From the NCBI GenBank assembly GCA_030762175.1, contig CM060846.1, positions 238,202,512 through 238,266,511 of the forward strand: a DNA stretch of 64,000 bases, written 5' to 3'. Under the pieces are notes generated by a model. It was not told the origin of the DNA. It saw only the letters and a list, made by a program, of their open reading frames with translations, and searched no databases. Both the position numbers and the translations under genes were made by a program. The number at the start of each line of letters is the position of its first letter. Position 1 is the stretch's first letter. This DNA comes from Metallyticus violacea. Lineage: Eukaryota > Arthropoda > Insecta > Mantodea > Metallyticidae. This document shows positions 1-9,880 of this stretch, one piece after another.

Positions 1-345
1 TCAGCTGAGGCCTGTGCAAAGTTACAGGATGCCTATGGATAGTTTGTTCTTCCATATAGCACAATTCGAAGATGGTTTAAAATGTTTAAACAGGGAAGGC
101 AATCAATGAGGGGCTGCAGTTTGTACTCTAACGGAAGAAACCACTAATACCGCTTTTGTCATTGTGAGAGAGAATCGTCATAGAGCATTAAGCACATTTT
201 TAGAAATTCGGAACATTTCACTAGATGCCAATACAAGATGGTGACTGAAAGTTGCACGAGATATGTTTGTGTACGGTTGAATTCAAGACTGATTCCTTAA
301 CAAAAGACGTTCGCGTGCAGGTTTGCATGCAGTTAAAGACGAGGT
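1..345 (+). pseudogene. mariner-like transposase N-terminal relic, cut by the window edge
   Basis: Conceptual translation gives pieces resembling the helix-turn-helix half of a mariner transposase: SAEACAKLQDAYG, then RRWFKMFKQGR (compare the WF.RFK.G motif after the first helix-turn-helix), then ENRHRALSTFLEI..NISLD, which fits the second helix-turn-helix. Stops and frameshifts separate them, so nothing is functional. The DNA-binding domain of such proteins binds the element's terminal inverted repeats. The catalytic half is not present downstream. The 5' end lies outside the window. The match is by eye and moderate. Confidence 0.45.
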
Positions 346-359
346 TATAGGTTGCGGAT

Positions 360-850
360 TAAACGCAGTAGGTTTTACAGTTTTTATTCTTTAGTAGTTT
401 GTAAAAGAAGGGTTTTCATTTGGCTAATTTTACTAGTGTTTTCTTAGCTGATTTATAGAACATTAGGTATTGTTTCAGTGTGCTTGCATTAGCAATTTAT
501 TGTATAGTCACACCTTTTAACATTTATGGGTTTGTTGTTATTTGAGGTATGAAGGAAGTCGTTGTACACCAATTTAAGGATTATTGCTATGCATGAGATT
601 TAATACTTTATGAGTTATGTTTTGTGAGAGCTTTTTTAATATTTTAATGTTAATCTTTCATAATTTACTACTATTAATACTCTTGTATGTTCACTTCATG
701 TTAAACCAATTTCTGCATTTGATGTTCATTGCTTGGTGTACTTTAAATAATTATGTATAACAAATTGCATTTATAAAGTATTCTTGAATTTTATCAAGTT
801 ATGTTCTTCTTTCTATTATTAAATCACTTTTCAAGGGTACCTATACACGT
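360..850. repeat. Unnamed dispersed AT-rich repeat, copy A
   Basis: This stretch resembles 7560-8050 in the same orientation. Shared blocks include a GGTATGAAGG-type word near 547 (7693 in copy B) and a 3' block (about 765-835 against 7965-8040) reading TAAcAAATTGcATTTA...CTTGAAttTTaTCAA and ending near CAGGGTAC/CAAGGGTAC. Similarity is perhaps two thirds and needs alignment. There is no coding potential. It could be the non-coding tail of a retroelement. Confidence 0.3.
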
Positions 851-1117
851 TACAAAAGCTAGTTAAAGTAAATTATATAGCAAGTGGTAACATAGTTAGA
901 TGTCCCAAATAAATGTCCCCAGTACAAAAGGCTTTACAATTGAACTCTACAAATATACTGTTCCGGTCAATATGACCAGATTTATCACAAAAGAAAAATA
1001 TAGAAATAATTTTACCTAATAAATCAACAAGTAAACATATTCCGAAATATTAATAGTATTAAACTTAAAAAAAATTTAATAGAATAAACTTTTCCAATAA
1101 TGTATAACTATAGAGCC

Positions 1118-1196
<79 letters not shown>
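1118..1196. repeat. (AAT)n microsatellite
   Basis: An uninterrupted TAA/AAT trinucleotide array of about 26 units. Confidence 0.97.
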
Positions 1197-1937
1197 CTGC
1201 AAGTAATGCTCACGCAAAGCATACAAATTGTACAACAGCCTTACAAATAAATGTATTTAATTCCCACAAAATTTGTTTAATTTTTTTGCAATTTGAATGG
1301 CAAAATTTGCAATATGTCGAATTATACTATTTCATGTTGTGCGAATTCTGATATCCTAGCCATATTTTCAGGTTGTTTATTGTTCTTGACAATTTTCAAT
1401 GATTCTCTGTTCTTGGAATCTGTTCTAGAGGCAATGTGCTCTTTTGTCACTGGTTTCCCTAAGAAAAATCTTCTTGTCAACTTGTTTTGATATCAGTTGG
1501 GTTCTATCAAAGTTCACAAGACGTAAGTATTTTAAGAGTGTTGTACAAAACAACCATTAGCAATTGATTTGCTTTTGACTTGCAGGAATATGCTTCATAC
1601 TTTTGAGTGGGTTTACTGTCCTTTAGTTCCATATGATGGATGATAGGCTACCAGCTGTTGGAAGATGGGTGTCCCCCGTGAAGAAGTTGACCATACCAAG
1701 GAGAATTAAGTGCGCCTATTTTGTACGAGGAAACAGAGTAACAAGTAGTAACCTCGTCGCCTCCATTAGTTACATTATAATCCAGAATAATTTGTGGTTT
1801 CTTGTCATCAGGCAGACTGGTTTTACCATGATGCACCTTATTTATAAATGTATTTCTATTTTTCTTTGGGATATTATTGAAAACAGTATTGTAAATTGGA
1901 AGAAAAAAAAATGTTTTTGCTTGTTTAAATTGCAAGT
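1197..1937. other. AT-rich stretch, no gene seen
   Basis: Short open frames on both strands (for example 1293-1490, 1633-2004 and 1648-1935) have no recognisable motifs and overlap each other. The 1633 frame ends in a T-rich simple repeat. Confidence 0.6.
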
Positions 1938-2050
1938 TTCTTTTCTCTTTCTTTCTTTCTTTCTTTTTCTTTTTTTCCTTTTTTTCTTTTTTTACTGTGA
2001 ATAACGCCTGTTTTTACTATCAGAGGTCGTGGACACCGATGATTAGAATC
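1938..2050 (-). mobile_element. SINE1 3'-end fragment with A-rich tail
   Basis: Bases 2001-2050 match, on the minus strand, the SINE1 3' end (the GGCGTTAA-type motif and the word ATCATCGGTGTCCACGAC). The TTTC/T-rich tract just to the left (1938-2000) is where the tail of a minus-strand copy should lie. The rest of the SINE is missing, so this is a severely 5'-truncated copy. Confidence 0.6.
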
Positions 2051-2149
2051 CTGCTTGTGCTGACTTTGGATACACGAGCAATGTTCGTCAGCCATAGGGC
2101 TTTAGCTGTGAATGGAGAGCATGGTAAGCAAAACAGTTCAAGCTACAGA

Positions 2150-2400
2150 GAAGCACTTTCCCGCTGACCGCCTACCTGGTATTTTGTCAGCGTATCTGGC
2201 TACAAGTCCGGAGGCCACAGGTATGAATCCCGTAAAGGCCAGTTGCCTGGTAAGGCTTTTCCGGAGTTTTCCCTTGCACTGAAAAGCGTTGTAGACTCCG
2301 AGCTCATTTACGCACGCATAACGTCAAGAGTTCATTCACCTTTTAACCTCCGTTGTAGTGACGGACGTTAAGCCGAAACAAACAAATTTCCCCGCTACTA
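2150..2400 (+). mobile_element. tRNA-derived SINE (local name SINE5)
   Basis: The head has a box B-like word (GGTATGAATCCCG, near 2220) and an upstream tRNA-like segment (TCTGGCTACAAGTCCGGAGGC). A body follows, ending near 2363-2390 in GTAGTGACGGACGTTAA and then an A-rich CCGAAACAAACAAA tail. The 3' word resembles the SINE1 end GTAGTAAAAACGGGCGTTAA. Only one copy is in the window, so the boundaries are approximate. Confidence 0.5.
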
Positions 2401-2947
2401 TACCTGCAGGCTTGTTTATACAGTAGAGCGTGAAGTTTAGACACTACCTTTCTGTGTCCATTTGTACAGTACCTCACTCACAGCACTTGTCCTTCCTCAG
2501 TAATGGGTTAATCAACCTCTTTGAAGTAGAAATGCCCCACAGAATATACAGTTTAAACTTGCAACAAGGAGATCCCGTTAAATGAAACACATATGTACAA
2601 TGTAAGAAAACCAAAAAATATCGCTAAACTTTATGGTTAACACATATTCTAAATAAAGTATTTAAAATGTATATTTCCAGCTGTTGTATTAAATGTGGCG
2701 AGAGTACGACGGTGAAGATGAACATTGAAATAAAAGTTTGGAGTTGGTATCGTCGAAGTATCTGCAAGTGCTAAAGAATAATTTTACAAGAAAAGATATT
2801 CGCAGATACCAAAAAGTAATTTTTCTTGGAAAAAAGAGCGTAGCCCCTGCATGTTCATTGCTTCGCTCGCTGAGATAGGTACAGTCCAGAACTGTGTAAG
2901 TGTATTGGGGTGCCCCAAGCAATGCTCCTTTGTTGCTTCTCTGTATC

Positions 2948-3042
2948 CACAAGTAGGACTACTGATGATACACGAGATGAAATAATAAACAGGGACAAAT
3001 GTTTTGTTGGGGAAATACGCGTTCCAAGCCTTTAAGGTATCA
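2948..3042 (-). mobile_element. Diverged SINE1 3' fragment
   Basis: The minus strand keeps SINE1 words from the body and tail: CTGATGATACACGAGATGAA (the reverse of the conserved CATGTATCATCAG region) and GCGTTCCAAGCCT (the reverse of AGGCCTGGAACG). The head and extreme 3' end are missing. Confidence 0.6.
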
Positions 3043-4146
3043 TTGGGATTTCTAATTATTGAGACCGTCCTGTCGACAGTAGACATTCCGCTCACAAGTT
3101 CGCGTCTTAGCCACGTCTTCCATTCCTATCGAGTGCTGATGCATGAGCTCTCAACAACTTTGATTTCATTTGCAAATCAAATTTTAAAAATGAAAAAGTG
3201 ATCACAAGTTACATTTCGACCTGCAAACTCAAGACCAAGTATTACGTTCATACTTTATTTATTTATGGTGCTGCTCCGCGTTTTTCTGTATAAACTCGTG
3301 TTTTCCGTAAGTATGAAGTTTCTGTCACAAAGCACGGACTTTCTTGGAATGTATTGCTTTAAAGGACAGTGACCGCAAAATTCCCTAATTGTTCACCGAA
3401 AGTCACAATTCATCCAATGGTTTAACTATTTAGGAAAAAAATTACAATCAAAATGATACGAAATACCATGTCTTTCACTATTTCGGTTTTTTTTTTGTTT
3501 TTTTTTTTTTTTTGTTTTTGGTACAAAATTGCAGGATACAATTCATCTTGCAAAAGGAGTATATTTGTCTGAAATACTGCGTTCCATTCAGTTTTCTTGT
3601 CCCGTCAAACATTTTGACTGCTTTGAGATGACTGTGCTCCACCAAGAAATACTCTACAAAGATAAAACTGCTAATAGTTATTAAATAACAGCCATCAATT
3701 CGGAGTTTGTCCGTCTCTCTCCTCTATTGATTGGTTTTCCTGTTTACAATTAAATAGAGCTACAAATGGAGTGTTGTATTGTTGATTATTTAATGGTTGC
3801 GTACTTTGCAATTGTTGGTGTTTTATTTGGCGATCATTTTACACATAAAATAGCCCTTTTATAATTTTCATTAAAACAACAGCATTATTGCTAATTTATT
3901 GACAGCAGGAATCGACATCAAATTTATACTCAAGCATACGATGTTCATGTTCAGAAAATATTATTTACTATCCGATATATTTACAATCCAGTATCACTGA
4001 ATGATGCATGATCTCAAACTGGGTGACAAATTATTCAACAAGCGAAAAAATAATTTTCATTACACAGTATTTCAGACAAGCAATGACAATAAGCATGAAA
4101 ATTGTAGTAGCATGCAACTGATTGTTGACAATTATTTTACTGAAAT
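3043..4146. other. No gene seen; poly-T tract
   Basis: AT-rich sequence with a long T tract interrupted by single Gs (about 3486-3519), which may be the tail of a lost minus-strand retroposon. Nothing else is recognised. Confidence 0.6.
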
Positions 4147-4160
4147 AGAATATAACATTT

Positions 4161-4350
4161 CGATCACAAAAGCTGCCTGATAGGTGACCGGCGGAGTGCA
4201 AGCATGCTCATCACATGCTCCCCTGCAATACTGCTCTCTGTCAATGAAGCCGTAAGACGGAGGTAAAGAAATCAGAGGTCGCCGCGGCAGGCCAAGGTTC
4301 ACCCTGTGCTGCAGTGCCAAATGAGAAGACGAAGAAGAAGAAAAAGAAGA
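4161..4350 (+). mobile_element. SINE4, 5'-truncated copy with intact target-site duplication
   Basis: The body matches the 18780-19015 copy: TACTGCTCTCTGTCAATGAAG, GGAGGTA, a GC-rich CGCCGCGGCAG block, GTGCCAAATGAGAA, then an AAG-rich tail. It is flanked by an exact 14-bp duplication, AGAATATAACATTT, at 4147-4160 and 4351-4364. The tRNA-like head is absent, so this copy was truncated on insertion. Having both the duplication and the tail strongly supports LINE-style insertion. Confidence 0.8.
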
Positions 4351-4364
4351 AGAATATAACATTT

Positions 4365-5034
4365 TACTGTAATATAACACATAATTTTCACAAAAATTAA
4401 TATTGCTCCACAAGTAGTAAAATGATATTGGGTCACATATTGACCCAAACGCTATATACATATATACTAAACTTTGAAAAGACGCCTTTTGAAAAATAAA
4501 TATAAAAGTTATATGTGAATCTGTTTTCTTATTTTGAAATAAAAGCATGAGTCTAATAAACATATTTTATTTCATTAAAAACTTGAGAAGAGTAGCTTAT
4601 ATCGAGTCATATTGACATCGACAGCGAGCAGCAATTAACTTTACCAGTTTACGAAACTTGACATTAACAAAACTGCTGCAGAAAGGTGTCGCTTAGGCAG
4701 CGCGAGTTAAAGCAACTCCATTCATTGTAGATAAAGAGCAACTAATAAGGGAACTTGACGGAGTAGAATGTCGAACCCAAATGTGATTTTAGAAGGATGG
4801 TTGGTGGTATTGATGAAACGGTACGTGCGAAATTTTAAGTGCGAATTCGAAGAAGGAGCGGTTACCGTCATCGAAATCAGCAACGATGGTTTCCTCGAGA
4901 CTTGGACTCCATATTATGTTCCTGGTATAATTCATCATCTAGATGTACATTTCTTCAGATTGTATACAAATACAATACAGTGCATAATGGATATAATATT
5001 AATCCTCGCTCCTGACTACTAGATCTGATCGTGC
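4365..5034. other. No gene seen
   Basis: An 84-codon frame at 4768-5022 has no recognisable motif or signal. I do not consider it a gene on length alone. Confidence 0.5.
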
Positions 5035-5185
5035 CAACTTCATCAAACTTCAGTCATTTGCTCCTTTTCAATTCTCATTTGGTATTTTAAGTGACCCCCG
5101 AAAACCCACTAAAAACTCAAGGAACTTGAACCCAAGACATCCAAAATCTGAGTCCCAAGCGTTACCACCTGAGTCTCCCCATTTG
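5035..5185 (-). mobile_element. Diverged SINE3 head
   Basis: Read on the minus strand this gives GACTCAGGTGGTAACGCTTGG, a box B-like GGGTTCAAGTTCC, then TTTTTAGTGGGTTTTCGGGGGTCACTTA. The last block parallels GTGGTTTGCCCTGGTCACTTA in the 42.4 kb SINE3 copy and GTGGTTTCCCCTGATCACTTA at 9.5 kb. Only the tRNA-like head and the first part of the body remain. Confidence 0.6.
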
Positions 5186-6059
5186 ATTAATCTGGATATT
5201 AGATCTAATTAACAGTTCTGTTCAAACTTGCAATGGACAGGCTATGGATTTCTATTATCCTTGAGTCAGTTCATTAAGATTTGCTCAAAGTCAAAGCATA
5301 CTAGAAGCAAAATACATCAACAGGATTAATAAAACACATGGTAGGAAGGAATATGTTAGGAAGAAAAATTAACGACATTGTAAGTTTTAAACTAGAATAT
5401 AAAACTCAAGAAAATCAGCCCATTTGCGCTTCAAAAACAACCACGTTCTCAGAAGGCGAAGAGAGGAAGCAGGTGCATTGTTAGCAAGTATGATTGCAAC
5501 AGTTTTTAAAAATATAATGGAGAGCTTTTCTTGATCTATAATGCAAATTTCGGAAATTTATTTTCTTCCTTTTGTGTCCCATAAGGTGCATATTGCTCCA
5601 AAGGAGAAGCAGCAACTTAACTTCCCAAATTTCCCTCAGAATCAAAACAAACATTTATACCCAATTGATGTTGAGTTCAGTTTATAACAAATATTTAAGC
5701 TTTAATATTTTTCAACATCTTAAAATAATTCTTTTAAATGTTGAAAATGAATTAGCCAATGCTTTTTCACGCCTTATAATGTAAATTTTCCAGTGAACTC
5801 TTTGTTGTTACCATCATATAGATATTGAAAGGCATCAAATGCATTACTGACAAGAAAATCTCTTGGAGTGACAAATGACATCGATGAATGAAACAACAGT
5901 GAGATTATTTGAGCAGCCCGAGCTCTGTTGCTACTGCTGAAATGCGGCCGCCGAAACCGGTAAAAAGAAGATAAGAGTCCCCGGGCGTGAAGTTAGTATT
6001 TACATTTTTGATGAAAGTATAACATGATAATATTTTTAAAACTGATAATAAGCACTAAC
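5186..6059. other. No gene seen; small GC-rich island
   Basis: Mostly AT-rich. A GC-rich patch at about 5930-5990 contains GCGGCCGC, ACCGGT and CCCGGG within 50 bases. No matching repeat was found in the window. Confidence 0.5.
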
Positions 6060-6250
6060 CTGAGTTACAAGAGATGTTGAAAACGATGCCCCTTTGCGGC
6101 AATACATTTCCGGCATCTGCGTGGCAAAATTTCTGTATTTCATCTTATTTTTGTTCCATAAGAACATAGCGATTTGAAACCCATTTCTTGTCATCGAGAC
6201 ACCCTGTCTCTCGCAAACTCTTTAACCAGTTGGTAAACAATATTTACACT
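6060..6250 (-). pseudogene. Possible C-terminal tail of a DDE transposase
   Basis: The minus strand translates in part as LPRRCRKCIAAKGHRFQHLL. This resembles the C-terminal R..CI...G.HF.HLL pattern of some insect Tc1/mariner-superfamily transposases. No catalytic motifs are present and stop codons precede it. This is inference from one short motif. Confidence 0.3.
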
Positions 6251-6271
6251 TTGTACGTGATTGCTAGGATT

Positions 6272-6282
6272 GGGGGGGGGGG
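6272..6282. repeat. Poly-G run
   Basis: Eleven consecutive G residues, unusual in this AT-rich setting. A run like this could be a length-variable site or a sequencing artefact. Confidence 0.9.
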
Positions 6283-6587
6283 CGAATCTCCCTACCACTT
6301 CTCTTCAAGAATACTTTTTTCACTAATGTATCATACATAAAATCCGATCTTCAACATACATTAATGCAGTGACATAATTAAGAATAATTAGCACACGCTT
6401 ACACACAAAGACAACATCCAATAACATATGAATCCATAACTTCTAGCTGATAAATGCTGCATCAAACTAACTACAATCTACCACCGGCACATGCATTATA
6501 TGTCTTGACGACTAAACTCCCCCAGGTCGCAGTCGCGTTCTACCGGCTAAATCAAAATCTTCACTGTATATATTAACGAAAGGGAAC

Positions 6588-6865
6588 CCGCCACGGGTGG
6601 CCAAGGTCGTTAGGGCGCGGGTCATGAGCGGGAGGTCAGGGGTTCGAATCCCGCCAGGACCGTCCTCCCTGACTGAGTTTTTTTCCAGGTTTTCCTCAGT
6701 CCTCATAAATGGCAAATGCCGGGGAGGTACCCTAAACTTAGGACTAACGTTTCCTTCCTTAAAAAATCCTTTCCCAATACATAATTTTATTTCATGTATC
6801 ACTAGCGTTCACCGCCTGTGGTGCCTCAGTACTAAAAATGGGCGTTAAACACCATTAAAAAAAAA
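6588..6865 (+). mobile_element. SINE1, full-length copy
   Basis: The tRNA-like head has an A box (GGTGGCCAAGGTCGTTAGG) and a B box (GGTTCGAATCC), reminiscent of class II (Leu/Ser-type) tRNAs. The body follows: TCCTCCCTGACTGAG, AAATGGCAAATGCCGGGGAGG, TAGGACTAACGTTTCCTTCC, then the 3' GGGCGTTAAACACCATT and an A tail. It is flanked by an exact 13-bp duplication, AACGAAAGGGAAC (6575-6587 and 6866-6878). It would be transcribed by RNA polymerase III and moved by LINE machinery. The overlapping open frames on both strands are by-products of the SINE, not genes. Confidence 0.92.
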
Positions 6866-6878
6866 AACGAAAGGGAAC

Positions 6879-7559
6879 GTAGCGATAATGTAACAATGCA
6901 ATGTTTTCTATCCGAATTCGAAAGGGTGCATGTTACAATGCAAAGTTTCAATAATCAATGTATTGTCAAATATTATAGGCGCACCAAGAGAAGGCGGTAA
7001 GCACTTAAGGTGGAAAGGAGATAATTGCAGCACCGTTGTCCTGTGCTTAGTACCAAAAACATTGTCCGCATACAAAGGAATCATCATTAGCACGTGGGTT
7101 CAACGTTCGCAGTTTAGGAACAGGCTGAACATTCTGCACATGTTCCATCATTTCCCTCCCTCGCTCTTAATGCTTCCCCGGCCATCGCCTTATTTGAAAC
7201 TGCAATACTGATAACACACGACAAATTGTCACGAAGTTACATAATGGTCATAGAAGTTTCCAGATTCATATCTTCCTGTTCTTTACCTTGCTTAATCGTG
7301 ATGAAGATATGACCTTATGTTGCACTGACGCGCCTTCTCTATTAAACAAACGCGAAAGGTAGCTGGCCCTGCTTTCTGGCTTACCTTCAGAGCAAACATT
7401 TTCTATCTTTCTTCCTCAGCAGGCGCAGTCAAGACCTCCAAGTTTGGGGGGAGTTCTTGGCGTTTGTAATTTGACATTTCTATGTGGAGTCTTAGCTGTG
7501 CATTCCAAGGTGTATAAACGATTGTGTTTATGCGTTTTTATCTTTAGGTTTTCTTTATG
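6879..7559. other. No gene seen
   Basis: Two opposite-strand short frames (6908-7093 and 6930-7211) overlap and show no motifs. Bases 7430-7460 contain a small G-rich run. Confidence 0.5.
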
Positions 7560-8050
7560 CAATGTTTTTTAACTTTTAAATAATTTTGTAATGGTTTATC
7601 AGGTAGCTATAAAGGCCCAAGTGATGTATTTAAAGTAAAATTCCCACCACACAAACCCTTTTTAGGCATTTATTGTTGTCTTATTCTTTGGGTATGAAGG
7701 CAATTTGTATGTGTTAATCAAGTATTGTTACTTTGACGAAAACTTAATGTAACGTGATAGTTAAATGGGCTCAATTCTTGAGCAATTGTTGTGAAGGTCT
7801 TTGTTTAAAGCTTTTCAAAGTCTTAAGCGTTTTATAATTTATTACGCTTTATTGCTGTTGTAAGTTTGATTTATGTTATATCAAGAAATATTATGCGGCC
7901 ATTTTATCATATTTATTGGAATTTTTAAAATTATTATGTGGAAATTGCGTTAAGATTCATAGACTAATAAATTGTATTTAAATAGTACTCTTGAAATTTG
8001 TCAAACTATCCTTTTCCCTTACTATTAAGTCATCTTCAGGGTACATCTAG
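7560..8050. repeat. Unnamed dispersed AT-rich repeat, copy B
   Basis: Diverged counterpart of 360-850, sharing GGTATGAAGG near 7693 and the block TAATAAATTGTATTTAAATA...CTTGAAATTTGTCAA...CAGGGTAC near 7965-8043. On the minus strand the end reads ACCCTGAAGATGACTTAATAG. That resembles sequence found near the ends of some arthropod retroelements, but no ribozyme core can be completed by eye. Confidence 0.3.
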
Positions 8051-9404
8051 GAATTATCTCTACGGCACATTTCACAAATCGACGTCTGCAAACATCAACG
8101 GGAGGATGATGTCGAGAATGTTTCGACAGAAAGAGTAGTTACAATCGACATATGCACCTTTTTAATATTCGTCGTGGTTACAGGCACTGCAGTTGTCAAA
8201 GCTGAACTGTACAGGCCGGTTCTTCATCTGTATATCCCGCTTAGCTCACATTGTTGCAAATTCAAGATGACAATTGAAAATGAACAAGTGACGGAAGTTG
8301 GTACAATCCCATATCTGGTGGTCTGGAGCGGAACTAATGTCATATGAGTAAAGTTCTTTGTAATACATTTGTGCGCTTTGAAGGAATACACATCTAGAGG
8401 TGAAACCATGCCAGCGCACTTTGCAGGAACATTTCCCATTGTGTCTTTTGAGTGCTAGACTTGAAGCAGTTATCGTTGCTGATGGCAATAACAGTAGTTA
8501 ATAGCTCTATCTCTGCTCCTACTCAAATGCGAGATTTAAAATTCGTAAGTATCCTTTCCTCAATATGAACAAATATTTCTATAAAATCATATCAGAACTC
8601 CACTTTGCATTCCGTGATTTTTCCTTGTGAGTAATGTACACTAGTTACCTTCAGCTTTGATCATGTTCACTCAGCATACGGATACGAGACTTATTAAAAT
8701 AGCATTCAAGATAATGAAAATACAAAACATTCTTAAGAAGATATCTAATGAGCAGTGATGCGACTTTCTGCATGGTTATGTCGTAGTAATAGTTAATGTT
8801 GCTCAACATTAACACATCCGCCTTACATTTTCACCAATCACCGTAGGTGCTAAATGGGTTCACCTACTTCTATGAGGGGAATAAAAAAATATGCGATTTC
8901 AAAAGGCGTTGAAAAATAAACTAACACAAATCCATAATATCTAAATGTGGAACAAGAGTTGTTTGTTACAAGTGTTACAAGCTAGGGACGATAGTTGTGA
9001 AACGAGGCCAGCAGGTCGAGTGTGGCAACTCTAGGAGAAAATGTTTAAATATATATCACACACTAATTTTAGACAACCGTTCAGAATTTATAAATACGTT
9101 AGATAATGAAGAACAAATTTATCATTGTGCTTTCCTTGACGAAATACAGTCTGCATCGTTCGTCAATTGTTTGAACAGCTCAAAGTATCGTTTCTATTTG
9201 CTTTATTCTTAAATGACCTTGGAGTATAAAGTTTAAAAATAGTGCGTTCTTTAAATGGCCAAGAGAGACTGTGACGGATATAATGTCAAGCTACACCATT
9301 TGTATCTCATATCCGCGCTCAATGCGAGATGTGGTTTATAAGTGAACAGGTGCCTTGCAAACTGGATATGTATTTAGGTTAGTTTTAGTGTTTGCACTAT
9401 CAGA
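8051..9404. other. No gene seen
   Basis: Frames at 8224-8488 (minus) and 8997-9212 (plus) are short and without motifs. No repeat family recognised. Confidence 0.5.
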
Positions 9405-9880
9405 GCATATCACCGAGCGAGGTAACGCCTGGAACTCGCTTTCGGGAGCTTCCGGGTTCAAACCGCTTCGGGCAGGACATTCTTACCTTGTGCTTTTTAG
9501 TGGTTTCCCCTGATCACTTAGGATATTTCCTTTTCACGAATTTTCTACTGTCCGATTTTACTTAATTTCATTGCGCTGGTTCTGTAGCAGGGTCGACAAT
9601 GATAGACAGGTGGGTTGGTGCTATGTGCGGTGTGGCGGAGGGTTGCGTTATGGGCATTTTCTTCCCCGTCACCTGATGTGGAAACGGGTCTCTACATGAA
9701 AACAATGTTAGGGGCTTGGTCTATATTCGTGCTTATCGATCGTGGATCCTGGTCTGCCAATGTCTTCCTCACCTCATCCCTTCCTTCTGCAGGTGCTTCC
9801 GTTGGGGGTGTAAGCACAACCGTAGGCCAGCCCTGGAGCATGGTTGAAGCAGCGAAAAATGGCTGCTCTAAATCTATATA
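9405..9880 (+). mobile_element. SINE3, diverged long copy
   Basis: The head has GAGCGAGGTAACGCCTGGAA and a box B-like GGGTTCAAACC near 9452. The body follows: GTGGTTTCCCCTGATCACTTA, TTTTCACGAATTTTCTACTGTC, then TGCTATGTGCGGTGTGGCGG. The distal part (9690-9880) keeps the AATGTTAGGGGC and CTGGTCTGCC...CCTCATCCCTTCC blocks also seen at 42.8 kb and, reversed, at 16.2 kb. The two opposite open frames here are SINE by-products. Confidence 0.75.

Noticed and set aside
1118..1196. CRISPR-like array
   Set aside because: Simple trinucleotide repeat without spacers; the sequence is eukaryotic.
4768..5022. 84-codon gene candidate
   Set aside because: No motif, and the 3' part is AT-rich. No splice or promoter evidence.
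6512..6848. Opposite open frames of 96 and 83 codons
   Set aside because: They lie within SINE1; the same peptide text recurs at 17.5, 34.4, 52.3 and 61.3 kb wherever SINE1 occurs.
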